Positions 44,238 to 56,789 are shown, numbered from the stretch's first letter. The stretch is 64,000 nt of DNA from Pelobates cultripes (GCA_933207985.1 OW240915.1:107050032-107114031); one strand, 5' to 3'. Made by a program: numbers and translations. The notes: a model not told the origin generated them from the letters alone.

Positions 44238-44375
44238 TTTTTCCAGTGGGCAGTGAATACTGTCTCGAAGAAAAGGCAAAAGATTTGGGCGGTCATATTC
44301 AGCATATAAATGGATTTGTTTCTCATGGTACTTCTGTCCTCTGTGGTGATCTCTTTTGAAAAGTTTGTGAAGAAA
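44238..44375 (-). CDS. vps41: VPS41 coding exon
   Basis: It encodes 46 codons, beginning FLHKLFKRDHHRGQKYHEKQ, continuing IHLYAEYDRPNLLPFLRD and ending SIHCPLEK. This is a highly conserved solenoid stretch of VPS41. The acceptor is TTTTCAG and the donor GTAAGTGC; both ends are phase 0. The exon upstream ends HV, so the junction HV-FLHKLF is as expected (HVYLHKLF in mammals). Confidence 0.97.
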
Positions 44376-44559
44376 CTGAAAACAGAATAAATAATTGTTC
44401 TGAACTTGTCACCCCCCAAAATCTACTTAAATGATTAAAACACACACATGCTTATTAAATAATACACCAATGAAAGGGTTAAAATGTATATTTATTTGAA
44501 AAACATAATGGAATGTAAACAAAAATGCAACAGGGAAGGCAGTCACTTTTACGTCACAC

Positions 44560-44690
44560 CAGTCTGTATTATTGTAACAACCCCTGGATGTTGGGCTAAG
44601 GTAACATCCCCAGGACGTACTTGTAAACCAGAGTAATCTGAATGTACCTTTCCTGGTTAAATACTTTGTTATTATTATTATTATTATTAT
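44560..44690 (+). repeat. LINE/SINE-like 3' tail with (ATT)n
   Basis: gaatgtacctttcctggttaaa precedes (TTA)n at about 44670-44690. Such an end, conserved block plus trinucleotide tail, is common in frog LINE-derived repeats. No coding part is attached. Confidence 0.4.
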
Positions 44691-45191
44691 GTTAGATTTA
44701 TAAAAAGTTAAATATTTGCACAAATTTTAGACTTTTTTTCATGTGCTTTTTTTATCTGTGCATATGTATTCCCTTATTTGTGCCAAATATTCCATAAAAC
44801 GCTTCTTCTGGCTCTTTATTTTACGGTTACATTTTGGTTCTTTTCTCCATTTTGCGCTCAATGTATTAAAATAAAATAAAAATAATAGAAGAAAAAAAAC
44901 GTTGACATAGTACAAAAGCTTAGCATCTTTCATTGCCTTTCTTTTTTTTAATGAGTAAAAATAAAATTCTAACTGTGAATGTGTCTTTTTTCTAATTATC
45001 TGTGAATGCCATCAATGGAAAATCCTGAAGGTGGTTCACATACACAAAACCAGCTTAAACAGTGCAAACATGAATGCAAAAATTTATCTGTTGTCACGGA
45101 GAACGAAGTGATAGACAGGACTGCACACTTAGTGACTTTTGTTATAACAAGCCTGAACACAGCAGGTCGATTTCAATTTTTTTGAACCTGC

Positions 45192-45199
<8 letters not shown>

Positions 45200-45230
<31 letters not shown>
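45200..45230. repeat. (TA)n microsatellite
   Basis: About 15 TA units flanked by AAAATT and AAAAAGG. Confidence 0.9.
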
Positions 45231-45234
<4 letters not shown>

Positions 45235-45490
45235 GGTATTCTGAACACTGTTCTTGAAGAGATTTGTAGAAAATGAGTGACATCTAGAGAATTTTTTCCA
45301 TATTACACTGTTCAGAAGAATCTAGTCTTTACAAAAGAGAGCATTTATAGACAGAGAGCAGTGGATTATTTAAAGATAAAATATTAATATATTACTAAAA
45401 AATTTGAAAAGATGTGCAGAAATCATTACTATTCAAATATGTATTCTATAGTGATCAAAACATTGTTTTCTCTTTAAAAGAAGAAAAACT

Positions 45491-45750
45491 ACCACAATAA
45501 GAAGACAGTCTTAAATTAGAGGGGCAAAGGTTTAAAAATAATTTCAGGAAGTATTACTTTACAGTGAGGGTACTGGATGAATGGAATTGCCTTCCAGCTG
45601 AAGTGGTAGAGGTTAACACAGTGAAGGAGTTTAAGCATGCATGGGATAGGCATAAGGCTATCTTAGACCAGGGACTAACGAACGTATTTAAAAAATGGGC
45701 AGGCTAGATGGGCCAAACGGTTCTTATCTGCGGTCACATTCTATGTTTCT
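45491..45750 (+). mobile_element. 3' fragment of the CR1/L2-type LINE family
   Basis: It matches, in inverse orientation, the 3' 260 bases of the LINE at 9126-12620: TTAAATTAGAGGGGCAAAGG, GGTAGAGGTTAACACAGTGA, GCTAGATGGGCCAAACGG and final CACATTCTATGTTTCT. It is 5'-truncated, as usual for LINEs. Confidence 0.85.
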
Positions 45751-46069
45751 ACATATGAAATGTACAGTCCCTAATTTTATATTAATGAGTGGAAATATAG
45801 AGGGATAAAACAAAGGATATAAAATGACAATATGCAGAAAGTGACCACAGCATATCTTTTGTAATATAGTTTTATATTTATGACAACCCACAATTGAGAG
45901 AAATACACAAGTTAACAGAGTGAAAATATAGTATGCAAATAACAGCACCCATAGCAATAGCAATAGCAATATGCAAGGTACAGCAGTGTTTGAATACCAT
46001 CGTTTAGTCTCCATGTTAGAATTAGTGTAAGACCCACCAATATTGGTGTACTGTGACATAGTGGTGGGC

Positions 46070-46632
46070 TTAATGGAGCACATGTATTATTGACCCTATT
46101 GGGTTAAAACCCCCATCTAGCCCCCCTGTTTCCCTCTTGCCTCCCTAAATATAGTAAATCTTACTTGTATTCAAATCTGCAGCTGCTTATTTTGTGCCTG
46201 TTTCCTTTATACCTGCCCACTGCCTGCTGACATCATCAGAAGTGGTAGCCTGATCCAATCACAATGCTTCCCCATAGGATTGGCTGAGACTGACAAAGAG
46301 GCAGATCAGGGGCAGAGCCAGCACAATTCAAACACAGCCCTGGCCAATCATCATCTCATCAAAGAGTTGAATTGAATCAATGCATCTCTATGAGGAAAGT
46401 TCAGTGTCTGCATGCAGAGGGAGGAGATACTGAATGTTTGGATGCATTTTAGGCAGCCATGACCCACTGGCCATCTAAGGAGTGGCCAGTGAAATTATCA
46501 CTAGGCTGTAATGTAAACACTGCATTTTCTCTGAAAAGACAGTGTTTACAGCAAAAAGCCTGAAGGTAATGATTCTACTCACCAGAACAAATTCAATAAG
46601 CTGTAGTTTTGGTTACTATAGTGTCCTTTTAA
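46070..46632. mobile_element. T2-like MITE, copy H
   Basis: The right end GTTACTATAGTGTCCTTTTAA and internal gtaaacactg...cagtgtttac hairpin, gcatctctatgagg and ccaatcacaatgcttcc match copies A/B. The left end is diverged (TTAATGGAGC). It splits the second copy of the unclassified repeat seen at 22940-23060. Confidence 0.7.
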
Positions 46633-46668
46633 CACAATCGCCAAATGGCACAACTGAATCCCTATAGT

Positions 46669-48936
46669 CAGGGCCAGATTAAGAGCCCGGTGGGCCTGGT
46701 GCTGACAATTATGATGGGGCCTAATTACAGAATCGTATCGACCAAAGACACTAAAACAGTCATATCTCTCAAGCGTCATGTATCTGATGGAGATGGTGTT
46801 AGAGAGAAACTCAACGGATCTTTCAAGTAAATCCATACGCGCTAACAGCAGTGTCCAGTGAAGCAGGAAGTCAATGGGCGGGTAAAAGGGTGGGCCACTG
46901 ACGCGAATCCTGTGACCAGAACTGTGCTCAGTGCCCTATGCTCAGTGCCCACCATGCTCAGCTCCCCATGCTCAGTCCCCACTATGCTTAGTGCCCCATG
47001 CTCAGTGCCCACCATGGGATGTCTGTCCAAAGAATTGAAAGGCCAGCCTGGCATCAGTGTCCCTATGTATCACAGTGTCAGTGTCCCCATGTCGCCAAGT
47101 CCCCTAGTCTCCCAGTGTCTCAGTGTCCCCATTTATCCCTGTGTCCCCATGTCACTAGATACTAGTGGACACTGAGAGACATTGGGACACAGTGAGTCAT
47201 GGGGACACAGAGACCCACGGACACTGAGACACATGGGGGCACTGAGACACTTGGGGACACTGGGAGACATTGGGACACTGGGAGACATGGAGACACTGGG
47301 AAACATGGAGACACTGGGAGACATGTGGACACAGAGAGAAATGGGGACACAAAGACACTAGGGACACTGAGAGACATGGGAACACAGACACTGGGAGACT
47401 AGGGCACACTGGGAGACATGGGGATACAGGAAGTCAATGGGCGGGGTAAAATGGTGGGCCGCTGACGCGAATCCTGTGACCAGAACTGTGCTCAGTGCCC
47501 TATGCTCAGTGCCCCATGCTCAGTCCCCACCATGCTGAGTGCCCCATGCTCAGTGCTCACCATGCTCAGTCCCCCCATGCTCAGCTCCCCATGCTTAGTG
47601 CCCCATGCTCAGTCCCCACCATGCTCAGTGCTCAGGGCCCCATGCTCCGTCCCCACTATGCTTAGTGCCCACCATGCTCAGTCCCCACCATGGGATGTCT
47701 GTCCAAAGAATTGAAAGGCCAGCCTGGCATCAGTGTACCTATGTATCACAGTGTCAGTGTCCCCATGTCGCCAAGTCCCCTAGTCTCCCAGTGTCCCCAT
47801 TTATCCGTGTGTCCCCATGTCCCAGTGTGTCCCCATGTCACTAGATACTAGTGGACACTGACAGACATGTGGACACAGAGACACATGGGGGCACTGAGAC
47901 ACTTGGGGGCACTTGTGGATACAGACATGGGGACACTGGGAGACATGTGGACACAGAGAGAAATGGGGACACAGAGACTAGGGACACAGAGACATGGGTA
48001 CACAGACACTGGGAGACATGGGGACACAGACACTAGGGACACTGGCTGGGTGGCATAGGGACACTGAGACACTTGGGGACACTGGGAGACATGGGGGGCA
48101 CTTGTGGACATAGACATGGGAACACTGGGAGACATGGGGACACAGACATTTGGGGAGACATGGGGGACACTAGGAGACATGGGGACACAGAGACACTAGG
48201 GACACTTTCTGGGAGACATAGGTACATTGGGAGACATAGGGACACAGACACTAGAGACACTGGCTGGGAGACATGGGGACACAGACATTTGGGGACACTG
48301 GGAGACATGGGGACACTAGGGACACAGAGACATGGGGACACAGACACTGGGACACTGGCTGGGATACATGGGGACACTGGGAGACACAGACATGGTCTCA
48401 CAGCGTCCCCATGTGTCTCAGCGTCCCCATGTCTCACAGTGTTCCCTAGTGTCTAAGTGTCCCCAGGTTTCCCAGTTTCCCTTGGTGTCACAGTGTCCCC
48501 ATGCTTCCCTGTTGCCTTTCCCCTCATCCCTCAATTCCCTGAGCTGTAGGCTGTCTCTGCAGGCTGGGAGCTGCTGTCTGAACTCTCTGTGTTGTGTAGC
48601 TGCTTCCCTGTGGATTAGTGAGAAAATAGAGGCAGGGTGGAATATGCTCTAACTTCCTAGCCCTGCCTATCTCCACACACAGTGACCCCTACTGGCTGGT
48701 GCTAGTATTGCAGAGTAATCTCTGTTTATACTGAGAAAAATATCTGCATTTGTATCGCCGGTATTACTGCAATACTGGCACAGCCAGGCAGCCTCAAATA
48801 CCGTCTGTGCCGGTAAAATACCAGTCAGGTGGCAAACCTAAGAGTAGTATGCAAAAAAATGAAAAGTATTTTTTTTTTAAATGGGCCTATTCCATGGGCC
48901 TGCAGCTCCATCAGTCCCTATGTTAATCCGGCCCTG
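46669..48936. mobile_element. hAT element with inverted minisatellite core, 2268 bp
   Basis: The ends CAGGGCCAGATTAAGAG and (inverse) CAGGGCCGGATTAACA have perfect 8-bp flanks cctatagt (46661-46668 and 48937-48944). The core has two tandem copies of a segment starting AGGAAGTCAATGGGCGGG (46863 and 47428, 565 bases apart). Each holds a C-rich array (CAGTGTCCCCATGT type) followed by a G-rich array (GGGACACTGGGAGACAT type) meeting at a palindromic centre, ACTAGATACTAGT. The G-rich array extends to about 48390. There is no transposase. Confidence 0.9.
47165..48470. repeat. Minisatellite GGACACTGGGAGACATGG
   Basis: Many 17-18-base variants of the unit. It turns to the complementary strand near 48395-48470 (gtctcacagcgtccccatg), so the array can fold on itself. 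Open frames over it are artefacts. Confidence 0.9.
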
Positions 48937-48944
48937 CCTATAGT

Positions 48945-49759
48945 TGTTTTCTAAAATAATCTACTTATTTTGCCTGTTTAGGCATCAGTAAGGCCACGAA
49001 AAGCTGATGGATAAAGTGCATTTCAGTGAGGCAGATTTTGTCTGAAATCTGGAGTCATGGGTACTAGTATAGGACAAGGAAGTCTACAAATCTAATCCTC
49101 TAGTTCTGGTTCCATAAACTTCTGTCAGTAGGATTTTATGGGATAGCCCCCAGACACCGGGTCAAGCATGATTAATGGTCTTGCTCAATAAGTGAATAGT
49201 AGCCATACCAAAACTGCTGTCATCGTATTCACAACCTGGTTCACATTTTCTGTCTCCATAGAGACAGAGCATTCTATTAAGTTGCAAATTAATGTGTGGC
49301 TATGAAGGAAGTAAATGTACTCCTTTGACATCATTGATTCATGGGGCAATCTTTTAGTTACAGCAATTTTTGCAAAATTGCAAACAAAGTCCTAGGGCAC
49401 TCTGAGCAGAGAAAGAGAGACCAGGTCCACGTACTCTCTGCATCATTACATTTGCAATTACACAAAGCTGTTATGGTGCATAGATAATACAGCCTATATT
49501 TAACCCTTTAATTAATATAGGATTATAGTTAGCAAGAACAGAAAATGTTCAGAAATGTGTGATTGCACACACCATACAATAAAATCAAATAAACCACATG
49601 TAAGCATTAACAAGCAGTGAACAGTAACAGGAAACAGTTTTCTTTTGATAAGTTAAAGAAGTAAAGTAACAAAAGAGAATAGGAGTTAGCATAGTACCAA
49701 AATGGGGAACTTTATTTCCTCAGGTTTCAGAAAGGGAACAGTTGCTTAAATAGACTTAC
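48945..49759. other. Intron, no gene recognised
   Basis: Starts with the right flank of the old repeat split by copy H and the hAT element; the remainder is unremarkable AT-rich intron. Confidence 0.4.
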
Positions 49760-49810
49760 CACATGCTGTAATTCTGGTCTATGCGCTAATTCTTCAACTA
49801 CTTTATCAAT
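49760..49810 (-). CDS. vps41: VPS41 micro-exon of 17 codons
   Basis: This 51-base exon encodes IDKVVEELAHRPELQHV, matching the solenoid segment after DNEDKIS. The acceptor is ATTACTAG and the donor GTAAGTC; both borders are phase 0. The pyrimidine tract before the acceptor is weak. No element interrupts the 360-base intron separating it from the preceding 42-base exon. Confidence 0.95.
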
Positions 49811-50173
49811 CTAGTAATAAAATAAATTGTACGATAAATGGTTATTGCATGGCACTAGCAAAACATAAAATATATAGATGTATCTAAGGTGGATCAATTT
49901 TGTATCTGAAAAGTAGGATTTATGGTGGTATCTGCACAGAATTGCGTTAAAATATTAACCCTACAGGTATTTATTTTAATTTCTAAAAGTTTTAAATTAA
50001 GTGCTAAGGGAAATTTTCATCTAATGAAATTGTTAGCACTTGCCCAACTGAAATAAACAGAGCATACCATTCATGCAAAACAGATTGAAGGTAAACGTTA
50101 CCTATATATGTGGTGTGTGCGTGTGTGTATATATAAGTTATAAATATATAAACAAGTGAATCCAAATACATAC

Positions 50174-50215
50174 AGATATTTTGTCCTCATTGTCTAAAAG
50201 CATGTCAACAGCTTT
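50174..50215 (-). CDS. vps41: VPS41 micro-exon of 14 codons
   Basis: This 42-base exon encodes KAVDMLLDNEDKIS, exactly the segment that follows LLMDFDxE in vertebrate VPS41. The acceptor is TTTTCCAG and the donor GTATGTAT; both ends are phase 0. It is too short for an ORF caller and is recognised only by matching protein and splice borders. It contributes one helix of the solenoid. Confidence 0.95.
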
Positions 50216-51100
50216 CTGGAAAAGAAAATACAAATAATGAATTTACACCACATACACGTATAACTAATAAATGTCTGAAATACAATTTTTTAACATGTGG
50301 AATTTATTTGAAAATAATGTATTTTACTTCAGAAAGAGAAACTGATCCCTATGAATCTAGAGAGACTGCTCTATGCAGAAACAATGAACCCCTCTAATCT
50401 ACAAAGATTTATACAGAAAATAAAAAGTAAAAGCACACACAGTGAAAATATTATCCCCATGTGTCTAAATCTGCCTGTGAATAATTACAACTGCAATGAA
50501 CAGCCTGGGGGAGTTATTAAAAACTTACTGATTGTGACAAGCCACAACTACACAGTAGGTAAATTAGCAACTAAAAAAATATCCCACACAAAAATTTTTT
50601 CTTAAGGCAAATGTAATTATTTTACATACAAAATCAGTTACATTAGGAAAGTAATCAATGGGAAAATGCTTAGTGGGAATAAATTGCAAATGAACAAATT
50701 ACTACTAATTGTAGGAGAAATTGCTGAAAGGCAAATATGATTTTGTTTATAACAAAGTATATACAGTATATATTTTTAAACAGTAGCTTGTTGGCACCAA
50801 ACAAACGGCCTACATACACTTTAATACTAGCTTCGCAGTGCTTTCACTATGGATTAACCAAAACAATAGGAACAGAGAATTAACAGTTAATACATACACC
50901 ACCAAAGAAAACATACATGTAATCTATCTTTGCGTGTTTTCTTTGGGGGAGGGGGGGCAGATATGAAATCTTGGTTTACAGTAGCTAGTATTAACACATA
51001 AAGAAGGGACTGCACATATTACTGTATCCCACTTCTTCCAAATCAACAGATCTTTGTAAGAAGTGCCTGGTTACAAAAAGAGGATCCAAAGTAAACTTTA
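50216..51100. other. Intron, no feature recognised
   Basis: AT-rich sequence between two VPS41 exons. An 84-codon frame at 50351-50605 shows no family resemblance. Confidence 0.4.
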
Positions 51101-51564
51101 TTAAAGGACCACTCTAGGCACCCAGACCACTTCAGCTTAATGAAGTGGTCTGGGTGCAGGTCTAGCTAGGCTTAACCCATTCTTTTATAAACATAGCAGT
51201 TTCAGAGAAACTGCTATGTTTATGAATGGGTTAAGCCTTCCCCCAAAGCCTCTAGCGGCTGTTTCATTGACAGCCGCTAGAGGTGCTTGCGTGCTTCTCA
51301 CTGTGAAAATCACAGTGAGAGCACGCAAGCATCCATAGGAAAGCATTGATAATGCTTTCCTATGTGACCGGCTGAATGCGCGCGCAGCTCTTGCCGCGCG
51401 TGCGCATTCAGCCGCATGGGAGGAGAAGAGGAGGATCGGAGGAGTAGAGCTCCCCGCCCAGCGCTGGAAAAAGGTAAGTTTTTACCCCTTCCCCCTTCCA
51501 GAGCCGGGCGGGAGGGGGGCCGTGAGGGTGGGGGCACCCTCAGGGCACTATAGTGGTCCTTTAA
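51101..51564. mobile_element. T2-like hairpin MITE, copy F
   Basis: The ends TTAAAGGACCACTCTAGG and ACTATAGTGGTCCTTTAA have TTAA borders. It has the same chain of stem-loops as copy E. The GC-rich arm is cleaner here: GGCTGAATGCGCGCGCAGC pairs with GCGCGTGCGCATTCAGCC. It lies in the VPS41 intron about 205 bases past a splice donor. Confidence 0.9.
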
Positions 51565-51768
51565 GACACAGGGTGTGGTAATGTTTCGACTCTGAAGTAG
51601 TCTTTCTCAAGCCCCCCTCTTCTTCCCAAGCACAGACATTTTCATTTGTACAGTGGAATAACCAATTATTGCGTACAGCTGACCAATCACTGACTTTCGC
51701 AATTAGGTGTCTTACGGTTTCTTCATTCATTTCACCCAACACATTACAAGAAAACAAGGAAAACACAC

Positions 51769-51913
51769 CTCTTTATCGAAATCCATAAGTAAGACGATTT
51801 TATCTTTGATGGAGCTGAACAGGTCATGTTTATGTATGAGTTCGAAGGCCTCCTTATTTCGAAGCGTAAGATAAATTTCAAGAGCTTGATCATAACGTTG
51901 ATCATAAGTATAC
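51769..51913 (-). CDS. vps41: VPS41 coding exon (alpha-solenoid helices)
   Basis: After the single G that completes Leu, the exon reads YTYDQRYDQALEIYLTL, then LIHKHDLFSSIKDKIVL and ends LLMDFDKE. It is nearly identical to vertebrate VPS41. The acceptor is TCTCTAG and the donor GTGTGTTT. Length is 145 bases (1 + 48 codons), ending in phase 0. The weaker GTGTGT donor is the only non-consensus splice site in the set, and a T2-like MITE (51101-51564) lies about 200 bases downstream of it. Confidence 0.96.
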
Positions 51914-52479
51914 CTAGAGAAAGCAGTAGATAAATAAAAGCTAGTCATTTTAGCAAAAGTGTATAAGCCATTCAAGTCCAGTATTGTTTATTGTGTTCTT
52001 CATTTGAGAAAGAAAACCAAAAAGTCTGTTCATTAACTCTTAGTTTTCATTTCTCTGTTGTGCATTGCTACTTTACTTGCTGTAAATATGTGTTGCTTAG
52101 CTCAACATAGTTCCATTTTATATTTTAATTTGACTTTAAACAATATATCTAAAGCTCCAATTTAATACTTTTAAAGTTAAATACAGTTGACAGATAGTTG
52201 AATTCCTCTTTTGAAACCCCTTGATGGAAATACTATATTCAAAGTCAAGAAGAAAAAAGTAAGAAAGAAAATGTTGCTTCTTGCAACAAACATGATTTAC
52301 CCTTACAAAATAAAAATGGATAATTTTTATAGTAATGTGAAATGTGCAGGGTGATATTTTTATAGCTCCAATTTATATAGAATTATCCCTAAAATCTCAC
52401 AGTAGGCTTATTAGGCTATTTGTTTCTTCACATCAATCTACATTCAACACCCCATAAATGGAGTCTCATAATATTTAAG

Positions 52480-54720
52480 AATTCACTGAGAAGAAGGTTG
52501 TTATCAGCAAAAATCAGCATGGTTTTATGAAACACAAGTCATATCAAATTAACTTAATTGCTTTCTACAAAGAAGTAAGTAGAAGCATAGATCATGGTGT
52601 TGCAGTGCATGTGATCTACTTGGATTTTGCCAAGGCATTTGATACAGTTCCACACAATAGATCAGTGTTAAAACTCAAAGAAATTTTCCAGCTGGACAGA
52701 GGTGGTAAGTGGTGTCCCTCAGGGTTCTGTTCTGGGAGCCTTTTTATTTAACATGTTTATAAATGATCTTGAAAAAAAGCATTGAAAGTCATGTTTCAAT
52801 GTTTGCAGATGACACAAAACTCTGTAAAGTAATACAATGTGAGCAAGATATTCCTTTGCTGCAGAGGGATTAAGATATACTGGGGGACTGGGAACTCAAA
52901 TGGTAGATGCAATTGAATGTAGAAAAATGCAAAGTTATGCACAAGGTATGTGAATTAGGGATAACCGCACACGAGAAGGATTTGGGAATTGTTATAGACA
53001 ACAATTGGCAACAATGTGCATTGTCAATCAGTAGTGGCTAAGGCCAGCAAGATATTGTCATGCTTAAAAAAAGGCCATTCATTCTCGGGATGAGAATATA
53101 ATTTTGCCTCTTTATAAATCACTGGTAGGACCACAACTTGAATATGCTGTGCAATTTTAGGTACCAGTTCTTAAAAAAAGGATATTATGGCACTAGAAAA
53201 GTGCAGAGGCGGGCTACAAAATTAATAAAAGGAATGTAACATATCAGCTATAAAGAGTTAAATTTAAACCTTTTTAGTTTAGAAAAACGACGCCTCAGAG
53301 GGCATATGATAACATTATACAAATATATCCGGGGCCAATACAACCTATTGTCTGAAAATCTATTCACAAACTGAATTATATATAGTACACAAGGTCATGT
53401 GTTTAGACTGGAAGAAAGAAGATTTAGCAAAAGACAGTTTTTTTTTTTTTTTTTTAATCCATGAGAACAATAAGGATGTGTAAATTCCTTGCTGGAAGAA
53501 GTTGGTTTTAGCAGAGTCTGTACAGTTGTTTAACCCCTTAGTGACCAGAACAGTGTTAAATTTTCTTACCGTTAAGGGCCAGGGCTCTTTTTACATTTCT
53601 GCAGTGTTTGTGTTTAGCTGTAAGTTTCCTCTTACTCATTTACTGTACCCACACATTATATACAATTTTTCTCACCATTAAATGGTCTTTCTAAAGATAA
53701 CATTTTCATGATTTCATATAATTTACTACATAAAAAATATGATGAAAAAAATATAAAAACAAAATATAAAAACAAAACAAAACACTTTCTAACTTGGACC
53801 CCCAAAAACTGTTACACGTCTACAACCACCAAAAAAACACCCGTGCTAAATAGTTTTTAAATTTTGTCCTGAGTTTAGAAATGCCCAATGTTAACATGTT
53901 CTTAGCTTTTTTTTGGAAAGTTATAGGGCTATAAGTACAAGTAGCACTTTTTTAAAATTAACATTACATTGTAACACTGATATCTGTCCGGAATCCCTGA
54001 TTAACCCTTCACATGTATATATTTTTATAACCCAAGGTATTAAATTTGGGGTATTTTGACTCTTTTCTGGCAACCATTTTACCACCAATCTATGCCAAAT
54101 TGAAAAAAAAATTATATTGTGTTTTTTTTACATACATAGCAATTTAAGAATACATGTACGGAGATCTTTAAGGGTTACTGCCACAGAATACTCCAATATG
54201 TGTTCAGCAACATCTCATGACTACAGTGATACCCTCCATATATAGGTGTGTCGGCTTCTCTTGGGACTAAAAGACCTTATTTAGAGGGTGCACATTCCAG
54301 TTTTCCAGCTTGGAATTTTCTCAGCTGGTCATCCAGAGGGAGCGATCACCCGGTGTTCTCCGGCAGTGAGGGGAGTATTGCAGCGATGCTTCCAGCACTC
54401 TAATTCCCTGCGGACCGTTTTTTTTTGTCGGACGTACCTGATACATCCTTGGTCACTAAGGGGTTAAACAGCAACTAGATGCATACTTACAAAAACATAA
54501 CATTCATGATAAAAAATTTTAACTGTAGGGTAATATCCAAGTATAAATCTGACTACAATTCTAGAGTCAAGAATGAATTTTTTCCCTAGTTTGTTGCAAA
54601 ACTGGAAGTGCTTTAAACCGTTTTTTTTTGTCTTCTTTTGATCAACAGCAAAAAACAGATGTGAGGAAGACTGAACTTGATGGACACATGTCTCTTTTCA
54701 GTCTATGTAACTATGTCAGA
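52480..54720 (+). pseudogene. CR1/L2-type LINE relic split by a TTAA element
   Basis: The plus strand reads HGFMKHKSYQINLIAFY, VIYLDFAKAFDTVPHNRS, and at 52802 FADDTKLCKV (intact catalytic box), followed by degraded C-terminal sequence to about 53430. The 3' tail resumes after the insertion: ACTGAACTTGATGGACACAT and tctatgtaactatgt at 54672-54716. Stops and frame breaks are numerous. It is antisense to VPS41. Confidence 0.8.
53530..54467. mobile_element. TTAA-target element, 938 bp, in the LINE relic
   Basis: The ends TTAACCCCTTAGTGACCAG and (inverse) TTAACCCCTTAGTGACCAA flank it, with TTAA on both sides. It shares blocks with 23307-24552 and its ends resemble the 80-bp mini-MITE at 32415-32494. 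No ORF. TTAA targeting suggests a piggyBac- or Kolobok-type transposase supplied elsewhere. Confidence 0.85.
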
Positions 54721-55637
54721 ATTCATCAGAAAAGGCAAAATCTTTATTTGATTAAACATCTAAAGCTTCAGAGGATGAGCTAGCTGACGAATCTAAATTG
54801 GAATCCGAATATACTTCACATTTAGGTTTCTCATATTTCTGTGCAGGATGCACAGACAAGATGTTTGGACTTGGAAAGACATTTCCCTTTCTCCATAGGT
54901 ATTCAGGATTAGACCTACTGAAAGAAAAGAAATACCTAACTATACTAAAAAGGGTGAAATAGACCTAAACAAAAGTAAACGCTTGTTTGGCTTTGGGGTG
55001 TGTTGGAGGGCTGATGAGAGCACATCTACAATAGAGCTGAACAGCACTGACTGTTGGTGTGGCTTGGATTTAAAGACTATCCAAAGTCCTTCCTGACTGA
55101 ATTTGACGCAAGTGTGTACCGCACCGCAATCTCTATGTGAAGTGCATTGTAACCAGACCTCTCAACAATGTGCCTGTGTACATCCATGCCACTTCCTGCA
55201 CCTGGCACAGACTGGGTAGAAGTTACATAAGCGTGGAATGCAGACACCAGGCAAGCGTTCCAATATTTAAGGAGCAGAGCTGATCCTGAGAACAAGTGGA
55301 GCCCTCCCCGGCTGCAGACATCTCACCTTGTCTGAAAAAATAAAAAAATCACAAGTCCTAACTATCTACCCTGCCGAAAGCAGGCAGACAACTTAGGCAA
55401 TTGTGTATTGGAATGTTTTTATAGTTTAGAAGAGGAGGATTGGGAGCTTAATCTCTTAAAGGTATTTTCTGCCTGCTGCTCTGCCTGCCCTTTTCTGCCG
55501 AAAGGAAAGCAAATATCCCTCTTTTGCACTGCCTCTAATCTGGAGGGAAAAATAATGTGACCAGACTGTTTTCTTCTGATCAGTTTTCTTATTTTTATTT
55601 ACACATAAGAAATGACACGTAATAATAATTCACTTAC
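54721..55637. other. Intron, no gene recognised
   Basis: A slightly GC-richer block at about 54985-55320 resembles no family I know. No coding evidence. Confidence 0.4.
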
Positions 55638-55765
55638 AATTCTGCTAGAGCCTCCAGTAATGTTCTGTTCTCTGGATATCGGCTTAGATATCCCTTTAAT
55701 GCTTTGGCTATGCTTTTACCATTATAAAGGTCTCCAGGCCATTCTCTAATTAGTGTTGCAAAACT
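55638..55765 (-). CDS. vps41: VPS41 coding exon (alpha-solenoid); most upstream exon found
   Basis: VPS41 is the HOPS subunit that tethers late endosomes, lysosomes and AP-3 vesicles; this part belongs to its clathrin-heavy-chain-like alpha-solenoid. The minus strand reads SFATLIREWPGDLYNGKS and continues to LLEALAEL, matching the conserved vertebrate protein. The donor is GTAAGTG after 55638 and the exon ends in phase 2 (TT), completed by G of the next exon to Leu. The acceptor is ambiguous: CACAG before 55765 keeps phase 0, but a second AG two bases on would start at 55763. The middle (KALKGYLSRYPENRT) differs from the mammalian version, which is usual for this loop. Upstream exons were not found before 64000. 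Confidence 0.93.
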
Positions 55766-56159
55766 CTGTGGGGTGAAAAAAAAAGATGGATTGAGTAAAG
55801 TTCTTCAGAATGCACATTTATTCACATTGAATCAATCATTTACACAAATATAATAAAATTACAGAAATAAAATAATCAAATGGTTAAAAACATACAATAA
55901 TACAAATAAGCAGGAAAGGAGTGTTTTTACCTTAACACGTGGAAAACATGAACTTTACTGCTTTTACCATTAAATGTACCTTTTGTGATGGTTATAAAGT
56001 TATTCACATAGCTTTGAAGTGCATGGACATTAAAAAGTACAAGCCATAATAGGAATGTTATTTTTAGATCTTAATGAAGCATGTGGACAAAGACCTCGGG
56101 TTAGAGAGGTGTTGTTATCAGAGAAGGGTTAAAATTAAGGTGATCTTAGGTGGCTTATA

Positions 56160-56520
56160 TAGGGGCCTCCTTTGGTAAACTCATCATTTCCTTTGAATTC
56201 CAATATCACTTCAATGCTGATGACATGCAAATCTGTTTTCTCCTGTCTCTGACTGTCACTCTACTATTTTTAACTGGATGGTATCTAACTTTCTTACACT
56301 CAATCTTTCCAAAACATAACTTCTTGTCTTTCCTCTTTCATATGCAGTTACTCCCGTGTCTGTCTCCCACCAAGTCAATGACATTATCAGCAGCTTTACC
56401 TCAGAGACTCGCATCCTTGGTGTACGCTCAATTCCAACCTCTCCTTCACCCTTCTCATCCAGTCAAATCTTGTTGATTCTATCTCAATAACATACCGGTA
56501 GCTCTCATGATGTAACCATG
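56160..56520 (+). pseudogene. Rex1/L2-like reverse transcriptase relic
   Basis: EFQYHFNADDMQICFLLS at about 56185-56245 resembles the YADDTQLYLS box of Rex1/L2-type LINE reverse transcriptases with the first residue changed. The following LTFLHSIFPKHNFLSFL and the next 200 bases fit the downstream domain loosely. Confidence 0.5.
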
Positions 56521-56789
56521 CACTGTGTTGTTACATTTGGCATAATGACACGTTCAGCACTGATATGATTCCTTCTGAGTTTATGCCTGAATAGCCTGAG
56601 CAGTATCTTACCTGCCTATTGTTTGTGAGTGCTATTTACATAGGTATTTATTGCTGCACGTGATAGGTAAACTGACAGTATTACACTCACCTACTAGTGG
56701 TATAAGATATATTTTAACTGAGTGGAGCAACAAAAGGCAATGGGTTGACTTACCCCAAGTGTCTATATAGATATATACAGGGGTATAGA

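Noticed and set aside
46858..48456. Many frames with Met-Gly-Thr-Leu-Gly-Asp or Ser-Pro-Ser-Val-Pro repeats
   Set aside because: All follow the minisatellite unit; no start, splice or family evidence.
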